A stretch of 64,000 bases of DNA from Cristatella mucedo (Eukaryota > Bryozoa > Phylactolaemata > Cristatellidae). The notes below the pieces were generated by a model that saw nothing but the letters and a program-made list of their open reading frames with translations, had not been told where the DNA came from and did no database searches. The stretch's first letter is position 1, and the number at the start of each line of letters is the position of its first letter. Positions 23,471 to 51,600 of this stretch are shown here, in pieces. The stretch is taken from contig WPIO01000001.1 in assembly GCA_009760855.2 (NCBI GenBank), positions 16,403,001 through 16,467,000 of the forward strand, written 5' to 3'. A program made the translations under genes and the position numbers.

Positions 23471-24027
23471 ACCAGTGAAGATAGGCCTACGACGTTCACA
23501 ACAATTTCATAACATTCGAGAGCCTCCAGTCGAGAGTCTTGACAGGATGGAAAATGCCGATGGGCATGCGACACAGTCAGGAGTCACGTCAACAGCATTG
23601 ATTGAAATATCTCACTTAATAGACTGCTACAATTCGTCAGTAGGGTGGGGGAGAGCAAATCTCGTAGCATGGCTTAACAGCATTGTTCAGGTCGTGCTGC
23701 TTTGAGAATGTAGCCTACAATTTAAAAAAAAACCTTCACTATAAGGCTTTCTCAATGTAAATCTTGCTAAAATAGCCGAGCAACTACGTGCAAATGTATT
23801 ACCGTGCTTCGGCTAGTGGGCTAGGTCGTAGTTTAGTTTCTTCGACAGCATGAAAAAGAGGACTTGAGGAAAAATATGCTATTCAGCCTTTAGGCCCAAT
23901 CTGGTCCCTCGAAATGAAGGCAATTGTTTAGACCCATCTCCTGGTGTGCATTGCATTTGCGTTTACGGTCAAACATTTTGAGGCACAATAGCCTAAGCCG
24001 TAGCAACTCTACAAAAGGAGGAAATTA

Positions 24028-24240
24028 AAAATAATCATACATTTGTATAGCACCATCAGAGAACATAATCTCTTTCTAGGCACTTTACATATGCTGTAAA
24101 AGAAGCATGATCAAATGATTAGTGGTAAAATTCACAGTGTAAAAATGAAAATATGGTTAATGGTAACATGCACAGTGACAGCACACATAAGCACACAAAG
24201 GATCAAGATATATTTATTAAGGCATTTCATAGGGGAAGAG
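24028..24240 (-). mobile_element. LINE-B 3' end
   Basis: The reverse of the LINE-B tail (AATAATCATACATTTGTATA), then CTCTTTCTAGGCACTTTACA and the repeated AGTGGTAA-type 3' UTR motifs. It abuts the 3' end of the NAAA-like gene. Confidence 0.75.
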
Positions 24241-24247
24241 CAGGTGA

Positions 24248-24253
24248 TTTATT
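24248..24253 (-). terminator. Polyadenylation signal AATAAA
   Basis: A minus-strand AATAAA 196 bases past the stop codon of the NAAA-like gene, with a second at 24213-24218 inside the adjoining LINE-B fragment. Either could end the NAAA transcript. Confidence 0.45.
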
Positions 24254-24448
24254 TAGCAGTTATTAAGGCTGACGATAAAGATCATTAGCTTTGCAAGATG
24301 AGAACACAGTGAAGTGTTCTTGCCGACGTTACATCTCAGTCGCCAAATCAAAGCTTCCGAACTGGTGCAGCATCCATCACAATTCATTGCCCGGCGACAC
24401 GACCGGAAAACTTGCCGAGCTGAGGAAAGTAGCCTTGCAGGTTTGTGA

Positions 24449-41212
<16,764 letters not shown>

Positions 41213-41989
41213 GATGAATCACGAGTTTTAGCCCACGTCCCTTCGCAGTCCTGGAGACTGAGCTCGTAGGCCAGGGATGCCGATATATGTACACTGGTTG
41301 ATAGATAAGGACTTGCTTGTCTCTGAAACCTTGCTCTTTGTAATCTTCAGTTCTTGCCCTTTGCAATCCTCAGTAGGTCTCTGTGTGAGATTAGCGAAAT
41401 GAGCAAGCAGCCAGTTTGTGATGACATTATATATCGGCCATCCATCGGGAGGACGAAGCTAGGGGAACCTCCTCCGCGAGCCTCCTCTGAGTACAGCACA
41501 GTTATGTAACTAAAAGCAAAAAAATAAATTAAAACAGTAATAATTATATTGGAAATGTGAATACATTCACACTATTTCATGAGCTAGAATTCTCAAATGG
41601 ATGTTGATCCGCGGGTATTGTGGACTTGGAACTGGGTGGGAGGGGCCAACCCGCTTATTGCACCTCTCCCGAGTGGGTGCGCTACTAACAACAACGCGGC
41701 TTCCCACGATCGGCTACTTTGGCCAAAGCCTATCCCCAAGTCAGGAAATGGCTGGCGATCAAGGTTTATGAGCCCCTACGAAGTTTTATAAGCTTTATAA
41801 GCTCCGAGATAGTTTCTCGACCAGACACAAAATGTGGTTCGAACGCATTTCATGTGGTTAGCATTTCGATCTTCACTAGGTTTTCCAGATGGCCAACCCT
41901 CTGGCGCTCTAGCTTAGCATCTTAACTGCAAGCCATATGCCATCGCCTTTTAGTATGTATTGACACCGAAAAGGGGTCAAAAGCTGAGC

Positions 41990-42120
41990 AGCGATTATCC
42001 TGCAGATCGCTGTAATAGTCAAGACTGGGCGCCTATGAGCTGGTGCCTTATCGAAGATTTTTCGAAATAAGCTGAAGCGAGGCCAACTTAAATCTGCCAC
42101 CTAGCCTGCAACCCTGGCCG
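41990..42120 (-). mobile_element. LINE-B-like fragment
   Basis: GGGCGCCTATGAGCTGGTGC and AGCCTGCAACCCTGG match the older LINE-B-like copy near 34560-34670. A short remnant, and it explains the 63-codon minus frame here. Confidence 0.45.
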
Positions 42121-42463
42121 TGACATGATAAGATACACAAATACATACCTTATCGGTGTGTGCAATGTTTGCTGATCGGTTCCTATTGGATTACGTTTTG
42201 TCCCAGTCGCGTAAGAATACTGTTCCTGTTATTTCAGATGCACAGGAACCAATGGAACCAAGAAGTTTGGGTTTGTTTCTCTCCTAATATAAATAGCCCG
42301 TCAAGTTACCTCGGCCAACGACAAAGCTTTGATGCAGCCACCGGACTTAGACAGCGATAGAGTTGCCCTGATCTTCTCTTGAAGAGCGAACCAAGCGACT
42401 TGGTTACGAAGGTGGCCTGGTGGGTATCTCGTGCACTTCAATACCGATATTATTATCGCGGTC

Positions 42464-42697
42464 CTAGCCAACATACAAATGATGAGAGGATAGACTACGC
42501 TTCGATGACATTATTTTAGAACGACGTCGAGGTGCTGTGAAATGTCTCCACACCTGCAGTACCCCTGGAGAAAGAGTGTTGAGGAAACAGCCAATAGTCT
42601 GGCGGTACAATCCGAAAGTAATTTCGAAAAGTTCCTTTAATGCTCTCAATTCAACCAGTGTGTCAAACCAGGCTGGCTCGTAATCACTTTGTGTCAT
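42464..42697 (-). CDS. Small open frame 2 of an overlapping pair, unrecognised
   Basis: A 77-codon frame starting at ATG 42697-42695. That ATG overlaps the stop of the upstream 55-codon frame as ATGA. The first 45 residues look protein-like (MTQSDYEPAWFDTLVELRAL then KELFEITFGLYRQTIG). After NTLSP, possible donors (GGG/GTACTG or CAG/GTGTGG) suggest that this may be the first exon part of a longer product. The remaining residues, basic and Ser-rich, may therefore be intron. No family is recognised. Confidence 0.35.
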   Translation of the reverse strand: MTQSDYEPAWFDTLVELRALKELFEITFGLYRQTIGCFLNTLSPGVLQVWRHFTAPRRRSKIMSSKRSLSSHHLYVG

Positions 42698-42861
42698 TGT
42701 GCCTTCATCTCATTAAGCGCCCGTCGTTGCACGTCCTGTTTCCAGTCCGCCCAGTCAATCGAGTACGACAAGTGTTTTTTTGTCGTTTCGTGCTCATTGA
42801 GGTAGTTTAAACGCTTGTCCAGTAAATATTTGTGCCAGATTCCTGCTGGGCTGTCGCTCAT
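42694..42861 (-). CDS. Small open frame 1 of an overlapping pair, unrecognised
   Basis: A 55-codon frame from ATG 42861-42859 to TGA 42696-42694. The product begins MSDSPAGIWHKYLLDKRLNY, is rich in Lys, Trp and charged residues, and ends RRALNEMKAQ. It has no membrane segment. The stop overlaps the next ATG. It may be a conserved upstream frame, the first cistron of a two-protein message, or one half of a protein whose frame is interrupted here. It lies about 1.6 kb upstream of NAAA on the same strand. Confidence 0.4.
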   Translation of the reverse strand: MSDSPAGIWHKYLLDKRLNYLNEHETTKKHLSYSIDWADWKQDVQRRALNEMKAQ

Positions 42862-43027
42862 AGAACTGGGTACAGAGGAGCTGCTGGTGACAAACTGAAA
42901 CCCGTAACAGTGTTACAAACCGCAGCACGCGTTCGCCCGAACTCGACTCTCTGGTCGACGCGAGCCTCAGTAAACACTATCAGCTTCTTCTAGAGTGCTT
43001 GCTCACTGAACAATAAACTTCGAGTCC

Positions 43028-43240
43028 TTAGGCAGCCAGATGCGGTATTACGCTCTCGACTTTTCTGTGGTTACTTAGAGTTCTCTGACGTCGACAAACT
43101 GTTCGGCTATCACCCATACTGCCACTGAACGTTGTTCTACGTTTCAAAGGATTGCTAGATCGCTGAAACCTGGTGGTGGATGAGTAGCCCGCACTGTCGC
43201 CCAAACCTCTTTTGATTTCAAGCCTTTTTTTGGTTTCCAA
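43028..43240 (-). other. Possible coding exon, frame uncertain
   Basis: A minus-strand open stretch of 70 codons ending in HLAA-stop. It is basic and Ser/Arg-rich (SSTTRFQRSSNPLKRRTTFS). A different frame across 43290-43145 also stays open and reads RRLMQIGIADWKPKKGLKSK then VWATVRATHPPPGFSDLAIL-stop after an ACCACTAG acceptor-like site. Both look protein-like and at most one is real. It could belong to the 5' part of the small-ORF gene below it or to a separate gene. Confidence 0.25.
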
Positions 43241-43500
43241 TCAGCAATACCGATTTGCATCAATCTTCTGGATCTCCGGTTCTCTGTCCAGCTAGTGGTA
43301 AGTTACTGGTGGTGGAGGTAATTTATCGATCGCCGATGTAGCCGATCCAAGCTTCTTTTCTACCTTCTCTTCTTTTCTGACAGCTCGTGCACAAGGAATC
43401 GTCCTCGTCTTATTCAGAGTGATTTAAATACCCAATCCGATGCGTTACGACACACTTTTAGGGTTTGAGTTTATCTGCCGTCCTCAATTTCACGCCCAAT

Positions 43501-43564
43501 ATATATATATATATATATCGTTATCATATATATATATATATATCGTTATCATATATATATATCT

Positions 43565-43595
<31 letters not shown>
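43501..43595. repeat. (AT)n tract with CGTTATC spacers
   Basis: AT dinucleotide runs interrupted at regular intervals by CGTTATC (twice) and CTTTATA. Tyr/Ile-rich frames here are artefacts. Confidence 0.9.
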
Positions 43596-43596
<1 letters not shown>

Positions 43597-44104
43597 ACCA
43601 CACTCTTAATAAAAAATATCTCGCAAAATCGTGCTCTATCGACCGCTATCGTCACACCTTTCTGCAATCTGATTAGATGAGAGTTATATCCTCTGGAATA
43701 TGCTGCTGTTTCGGAATCCAAATATTACGTGCAAGTTAAAACCTCTTGTCTTATGACTTTGAAATTGCCTGCACTGAACTTGCGGCCTTTGCCCTTTTGC
43801 TTGACCCTCCCCGACCCTCTGTGCTCGACTCCGCGATATCACGTGACAACAGCCCATGTCCTAGACGAATTTGCATCTTTGACTAAAGGATAAGATCCGT
43901 CTTTTGGCCGAGGCGCCCTTTGGTAAAACGCACTTTGTAAGAAGAGCAAAGAACACTGCGCGTGAACTCGAGAATGCCGCCAAAAAGTCGGGACTCGCTG
44001 CATCGCACATAATTTGATGACTACTGTAGGTCGTATCGATCAGTTTTTAGCTAGGAATGAGCTATTCTATAAAGAAATAGTCAAATCGCAGATAATAGCA
44101 ACAA

Positions 44105-44420
44105 CACAAATAATAAAAATTGGTCGTTTGTAGAGCGCCTTAGAGAACTTTATCCCTATCTAGGCCCATCACAACTCGATGTGAGAAAATTAATATCCAA
44201 GGATTTGTAACATTCACACTTACAGCCTTACAGAAAAAATCAAGTATCATGCTTCGGCAAGCATGCTAAAGCAAGTGTAAAGACACTCGTAGACACAGTA
44301 AGACTTCTGCTTAGTAACATACACAAAATTACGCACATGTATGCACGCAAAGCGTACCGGAATAAATAAAAAAGACAAGGTAACAATGCCCATGGAAAGT
44401 GTGTTAATGTCCAATATCGA
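44105..44420 (-). mobile_element. LINE-B-like 3' fragment
   Basis: Starts ACACAAATAATAAAAATTGG with TAGAGCGCCTTAGAGAACTT and CTATCTAGGC, the reverse LINE-B tail, then TATCATGCTTCGGCAAGCAT-type 3' UTR shared with 34200-34280. Strongly degraded. Confidence 0.55.
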
Positions 44421-45269
44421 TCATCTTCTTATCTTCTCAAAAGCAACAATGATGCGCAGTGATCTCAATGGTGATTTAGCATTGTAAAATACTTCAAGCC
44501 GACCACCGACCAATATCGTAGAAAATGCTTAAGTAATAGAAGCGTGGGACCCAAGGGTTAGTACAACGATCGAGGTACGAGGCGGTTCAGCATCTTAATG
44601 TCCCCATTTTAGAGCTAGTGCTGAAGGCCTAATGCTTGACTTTTTTAACCAGTCGGGGTGACCGCGTTCCGGAAATATGCCCGATGACCCAATGCATTAT
44701 GTATACAACTGTGGTAGCGAAATTTGTTTTAGCAACTACAAAGCCCATCGCGAGATACAGCCCGTGTTTCTTAAATTCTCTAATGCAGAATTTCTTCATG
44801 GAAATCATCTAAATTAAGCGAGGCGATGGCGATGAGATGTGAACATTTTTTTTATCGTACAACCCAAGAATGCCAATTGTATCATGAAGCGGCTACTTTG
44901 CTTTTATTTACTCTATGCGAAGCATCTCACCTAAGTGACTCGTTGTGATTACGATGCCCGTAGGAATTCTATGATTTCGTCATACTCTGTGTGTCTTTCC
45001 CACACTCACGGGACCCACTTTGGCTAATCATTCGTTTACTTTGTCCGCTGTGGAATATTCGAAATGTAATGCCCCCAAAATAGGATCATTACTCAGGACC
45101 AACGTTGAACCCACAGACGATCTAACTTTACAGTTAAAATTAAATAAGAGCTTACAATGGTCCTGTCACCAAAAATCAGTAAGTTTGTTACGCAATTATA
45201 TACGCTTAGTAAACAGCATAAGCAAAGTTTTGCAATATCAAACTATAAAGTAAAGTAATTTTATGTACT

Positions 45270-45560
45270 GTGACGTATCTCCGTCTATAACTTCACAAAT
45301 CACAAGGGCTAAGTGGGGTTACAAAGAAAATTTTCTATCACACACTCACAGCCTAACTAGCTTTCTGTACGCATACGGTAGCCAGCAGATTCCATCTCAT
45401 ACACTAGTGAGAAAGTGAGAAGCATAGCTGAGTCAGAAGGGCAGGTGAGAAATTATAGTCACATTAAAGGAGCAGCTCGCGATGGCTGGAAAAGATATGC
45501 CACAGTCGGCAGCAGGAGAGATGTTGCGTAGATACTGTGGAAGTTGAGCTCCACAGTCTG
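45270..45560 (-). mobile_element. LINE-A 3' fragment
   Basis: Reverse LINE-A 3' UTR from GACGTATCTCCGTCTATAAC through ACGGTAGCCAGCAGATTCCA to AGCTCCACAGTCTGGAAC. It is a short, old copy. Confidence 0.75.
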
Positions 45561-45795
45561 GAACAACACTTCCATCAGAGCAGTTGCGGGAAATTTGGAG
45601 GACCCTGCCACTTTTTGGTTTTGTGCATTCTGCATTCACAGTTGAGGCTTTATTTGGCGTTCGCAGTTAGGTTTTACTAAGAAGTTGAAAGAATAAAAAT
45701 AAAAGTTAGATATTTCACGTTATTTAATTTTCACTCAGAGAAGCACGGCCACTTTTCGCCTCATTATAGCTTTGAATAATTTAGCAAAATTGAGC

Positions 45796-46131
45796 TTAGC
45801 ATTTAGTTCGCGTTTGATGAATATCATTGATAGTCCACAACACGCCTCTCCTACCCCTTACATTTAAACGCAAATAGGATTGGAGAGGGTTTAGTTTAGA
45901 GAAAATGCGTTGTGTTCTAGCAATACTGATAGTCATTAAAAGGATGACTCGTAAAGCGACCGTCACATTACAAATTTTATAATACAATCCGCATCTCCGG
46001 TACTCTGGTAAGAGTGAAAGCATAAGTGGCCGAATTTCCTGTGCCAGCGGCATCTTTTCGATGTCCACCGTAACCATTTCGCCTTTGGTATGGGGTAATA
46101 ATGCAGTGGACATAACTGTACACAATTCCAA
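45796..46131 (-). pseudogene. hAT-superfamily transposase, C-terminal relic
   Basis: A 111-codon minus-strand frame whose middle matches the hAT C-terminal dimerisation region: NVTVALRVILLMTISIARTQ then RIFSKLNPLQSYLRLNVRGR. In the family this block usually reads like xALRxLLTxPVSVASAERSF then SKLKLIKxYLR, where SERSFS is here RTQRIFS. The rest of the transposase is not visible upstream, apart from possible broken pieces to about 46300, and I see no terminal inverted repeats. It is an inactive remnant of a cut-and-paste transposon. Confidence 0.6.
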
Positions 46132-48610
46132 AAGTTTCTTCTTTCCCGTGATTCAGTGGATAGCATAAGTTTGTTGCCCCGTCGACTGCTTACGAGTAAG
46201 TAGTATCACTTTTGCGATAGCTACGTAGGTAACCACTGCATGGTTCCGATAAGGTCCCACGCTAAGTCAGATCGCAAGTTTTCTGGAGCATTTTTCTGAC
46301 CTAACTGGTGATGACTAGCGGATCTCGACACATTGTTAAACACACTAAGGAGCGAAAAGAAGCAATTTTTCGTGCTGATTCGTTCGCCACAGAGAACGCT
46401 TTGGAATCTTTGTCTTTGGAAGCATTACGAATGAATGGATCTTCTCGGTTTGGAGTAAAAGCGATTGTACACTTGCAATTTTGCTTTCTTTGCGAGTGTC
46501 GGATGGATATTTCATAGTAATTGAGCAGGACTCCGAGCACCTTGACGGTTGGGCCAAAGCAGAGTACGTAATAAAACTTTGCCAAGTAAATTCCGTTTTT
46601 GTGAATAAAGAACCTATTGGAATTACCACGAAGACCGCATTTATCTCTACTACAAATAGGACGACTGGTTCAACAATTCAAGAGTTAAGGATTCTGAGAG
46701 TCCGAAAGTTAAGAAGTAAGAGGAGTTTAAGAAGAATTAAGAAGTTCGGAGAGTTAAGAAGTGCGGATTTAATGCGGTCTTCTTTTGATTTAGGAAAATT
46801 GGCCATCTTGGACAGCCAAAGTTTCACGATGTCAATACGTAAACCGTCGGATACAATTTCTGGCCAAGATGCAGGGTCACTACGGGAAGTAATTACTTCT
46901 AGCCGGATGGCTTGGGTCCCTTAGGGCATACTTTCAGAAACATGGAAGATTTTTCTGATAGCAATCACAATCTGAGCCTTGCGAAATTCCATTCGTTGTG
47001 GAAAAAGTAATGACTTATAGCGAATTTTCTTCGCATCCACTCACTTCTTGTTGCGTTTTGCTTCTATCATGGTCTGGAGTATTTTCAGTGGCCTATCTAG
47101 CACTAGAATCCGATTCTGATAGAAGTGATGTAGATAGTAGCCTTAAAAATGTAATGCCCCGCAATTTTAAATTATGAGCTTGCCAGCTGAGCCGCGATTG
47201 AGAGCTATGTGTTACATTCCTACACACAGCGACCTTCAGTATGCATATGTGAACGCTAGATGGCGCTCTCGCCGGTTCATCGTAGGCGCCGGCTCTGGGG
47301 AAGCCCTTCTGCCGCATGGCCGCACGCGGGAACGCGTAATGATTGAGCAAGATCAGCCGGCGTCTAAAAGGGACATCGAGTGGCTGCCGTGTATATGCAT
47401 GTATCGATACATTTTGCTGTATGCGTAATCAAACGTCCTGAAGCTGTATTCTCCGTAATCATGAACACGTGCAGCAAAATGAATCCAACCAAATCAGAAA
47501 TTAAAATAGAGTCGGTTAAATTGAGCAGAGCTGAACTCGCATTTCAAATTTCGCTCCAATACTAGAAGTATTAGCCAAGTTATGAATTTTACAATGCGTA
47601 AACCTACACTGCTAATGAAACTGTGTAAAAGTTCCAAGAATGCACTTCAATGAGCTTCACGCATGTACCTCGAAGTACCAACGTTGGACGAGTTGGGATA
47701 CAAGCCTCATATGATGCAGAGGTCGGTACGTTTGTCATTTGTAGTCATGTTGCTTCCGATTTACATCCGGGTTAGACGTGGTTTGCATAACTATTTTTTC
47801 TTTTATGCGGAAGTCGTCAAAACTTCCGATCTCATTTCTAACATCTTTGTCTTTCGAAAGGTACCGTAAACAAATATGCGATTTTTAGACACATTGTAAG
47901 TATTTTCTTGTCATTCCCATTTTCAGGCGTTATAAGTTAATCACAAGACTGTAAATTTGATACAGAGCCTGGTAAAATATTTAGGGAGTGACTGCATGTA
48001 CGGCACGGAGTATCAGGTCATGCTGACAGTAACCGTCTCCCGACATATTCGGGCAGGTCACAGGTAAACATTTTACCCGCGCCATCAGCGAACTCGGTAT
48101 TTACAGTACACGGCTTAGCTGTGCGTGTACAAAGCCCTGCTACTCCCGACTTGCACCATTAGTTGCTATAGTGCTGTGTATTTTTCTTCGGCAGTATACG
48201 AGAGGTACTGCGGCGTACTAAATATCCGTGCAGGATAGAATACTGGTTAACCCGTAACTCGCATTGTAACGTAAAAAAGCTTTACCAGAAGTCGTGCAGA
48301 ACCAAAGCAGATGCAACAACATAAAGTATCAGAAAAAAGAACAGTTTCGATCGACAGTTGCACGCGGCACCATTCCTTTCAGATATAGCTTTTAGGGCGA
48401 TCCGCGCTTGGGTATTCCTTTCTGGGACAGAGGCTCGACGGGCTCCGCAGGAGTTCACCAGGCGAACGTCGGTTCGCGCTTTCCACTCGCGGGAGTTTTG
48501 AGGTGCTGCGCTTATAAACCGTGGTAGAACGAAAATTTGCAGCCGCGGTAATGCTAATGACAATATAACGCAACAACGCAAAACCTCGAGCTCGGCGGCG
48601 CAGAAAGAAA
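46132..48610. other. Intergenic stretch upstream of UTP14
   Basis: I find no gene with splice support here. Open frames at 46301-46924 lie on both strands, may include decayed parts of the hAT transposon, and contain a purine-rich AAGTTAAGAAG-type patch near 46690-46780. The final few hundred bases before 48611 are GC-richer and probably hold the UTP14 promoter and 5' UTR. No TATA box is obvious. Confidence 0.3.
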
Positions 48611-51600
48611 ATGAAAATACTGGGTACGGCGATTGGTAAAGGTCATGGTCATTTTAAATGGCTGCTCTCTGCGCATCCGCGTGAGCTTGTCGCGTCAGGT
48701 ATGTCGTCGACGCGTGGAAAGTCAAAGCTGTTCGTACAACCGCTGAAATCTGAAGATGATTTTGAAGGTGACGTAGCTAAAGAATGGAGTGATATTGAGC
48801 AAGATGAAAAATACAAGGTAAATCAGAGCTCGCGGTTTGCTTTGCAGGTTATGTACTCTTGTCAGCAGTTAACTCACAGTATGTTCTTATAAAATACCCT
48901 GGGACTTGCTGAAATGCTTGTATATTACTTTATGTATACTTAGCAGATCATTTTTGCATTATGTTACAGGATATTGATGAGGAAACTCATGCAAACCTTC
49001 TTGAAGCTCTCCGGGTTCTAGATGGAAAACGTGGCCGATTAGTTCAGAGGACTGAACACGCTGCAAAAGCTTCTGAATATCATAAGAGAGGTATAATTGA
49101 TTTATATGATTGTGCATGCTCGTATTGTCAGAGTGTGCTGCGTCTGAGTGGTGCAGTGCTTTAGGTCCCGAGCCGTTACAATACGATCCTACTTCTGTAT
49201 AACTTAGGTAGGAGCGTTAGCATAGGCGAGCACCCGCCTATAATTCTTACATCTGCCGATTTTTTGCTCGTCGCAATCATGTTTGGAGGTGTGCTATGAT
49301 CCCATCCAGACGTTTCTTTACCTTCAAGCACCCATGCTCTCGGCGGGACGGTTCCAGTACAACTTGAGGAAACTGCAAAACGAAGCAAGCTGGTAGAAAC
49401 TTGAGGCCCCCTGGTGCACACGCTGTGCCTATGTGATCAGCGAGTATGTCGGGAGGGCGATCACTGCTGTTGTAATACGCATAACCGTATCGGTCTATCG
49501 TGCACTTTTTGTAGCTGATGCTGGCCCATCGTCTGACTCGGTGTCATATGCTGAGCTTGTGGGAGCTCTTCACAGCTCAGCCAGTCATGGCGAACTCAAA
49601 AAGCAGCTCAGGACTATGCAGGAGCGCAGCCACGTGCTAAGCGAGCCGCTCCCGAAGCCTGCAAGTGAGCGTGTGAGTACATTCGCCTTTATGTGCTTAT
49701 GCGTGCTGACACTGTGCATGCTGCCACTAACCACACTCGCATGCTGACCCTATGCATGTCACCCATAACTATGTGATGCCTGTTGTTTAGTGAGCAAACT
49801 ACCACTAACCATTCGATCGTGTATCCTTTGCAGCAAATGTAAATCGCCTAGAAAGAGTGAGTTTTCCGAGGATGCCTTATCAAGTGTGTTATTATCATTA
49901 TAATTATTATAATTACTATAGACCTTGCTGCGTGCAGCCTTTAGACCACCACAGAGGTCTGACTCATTGGATGCATTTTATTGATACTATTTTGAGTGTT
50001 GAACAAGCTGTATCGATGTTTAGAAACATTTTTGGCTGAGATAGCTTTTCTTGGCATGGCTTCTGAGGGATGTTATTTGCTCTGTTTTTGTAAGCAGTGC
50101 ATGCCCAATTTTGAAAATTTCTGTAGTATATTTTTGGGGATGGTTTCTGACATTTGTATAGTTAGTCCCCTAACCATGTTATTCATTTTGTTTGTTTTTC
50201 AAGAATGATTTTACTTACCATTTAATTGCATTTCCCTTTGCAGCAAATGTAAAGCACCTAGAAAGAGATTAGGTTCTCTGAGGGCGCTTTATCAAGTACA
50301 TTATTATTATTATTATTTTTCAAGGCCATATGGATTTATGATAGGATTTGACGACACAGCTGCTGAAAGTGCTGAAGCAATCTGCCCCTCATTGTCACTG
50401 TAGGCACATCTGACCGTAGCATCTGGGGGGGGGGGAATTTCACTTGCTTGCCCTCATTTCTTAAGTGCTCGATGAGAATCGACTGTCTGAAATTGGGACA
50501 TTAGTCATACAGTGCATTCAGCTAGTGCATCGTCTCACCATTATCACTCATATCTGACTGTTTCTCGTGGGAACGTGTTCAGCCGTTGCACTAAAGACGA
50601 GAATGGTCAGATTAGTGGAACGTGTTCAGCCATTGCACTAAAGAAGAGAATGGTCAGATTTGGTGTAGTGCATCTGGGCTGCTAATTTAGGCTGCTAATC
50701 TGGGCTATCCCCACACGTGTTACGGCAGTACGAGGTGGCCCCTATAAATTCAATTGCAGCGACCATCTTTTTGCTTCCTTTTTTCCTTTCTCCTTTGCTT
50801 CCTTTTTGCTTTTAAATAAAGTGCATAGCTCGAGTCGAGACGTGTAATTTATCATTAGTAGTGATTTGACTTGAGATTAAGGTAGTTTTCATGCGAATTT
50901 GTTGAAATTTACCCGTTTATCGAAGATTGCATCCTGACTGCAACCGTGTGACCTTGGGCGAATCACACTAACTCTGTTTTGATGAAGCAGCGTTGTTAAA
51001 GAATTATCTATAGGCACTTGTGCCCATATTTTGATAGTAGATGTGGATTAGATCTATCAACTCGTCAAACTTGCTTAACTCCCTTCCTGTGTGTATTGCT
51101 AACATGCCGACTTGAGCCCACTTGTGTGATTACCACCTTTTGGCCACATGATAGCTACCATATCATACAACAAAAGCTAAGAGGAATTTATTTAGATTGG
51201 AGACTTGCTGTAAAAGTCTCGAAGTGACCAAGTCGGTCTAGGATTTCGAATCCCATGTAGCATCTTTGGTCAAACTGGGTAGAAGTATCGAATCCGAAAA
51301 TAGACCATTTATTCTGGCAGCGTTTTTCTAACCTACTCCAGACTCACCGGGGATACATCGACCGAAGCCCACACGGAAGTTGTTTGAGCCCATGTCCCGA
51401 CAAATATTAGAATTATTAAATAAAGTACCAGGTTAAACTACTTAATTTAACAATAATAATAATAAAAATATAAGCATAGCGGTAATAACATGAACGGTTC
51501 TAATACTCGTAAGCACATGCAATGTGATTTACATGGACGCAGTATATTCTGTGAGAAACAAGTATTTATTTTAGTTTGTCTTTAGATTTCCTCAAGTCAG

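Noticed and set aside
42160-42360. Plus-strand frame next to a CTGTTATTTCAG acceptor-like site
   Set aside because: No matching upstream exon or conserved motif, and it overlaps the minus-strand gene area.
46481-46924. A 147-codon plus-strand frame
   Set aside because: It includes a purine-rich patch, lacks family motifs and has frames on both strands; it may be decayed transposon sequence.
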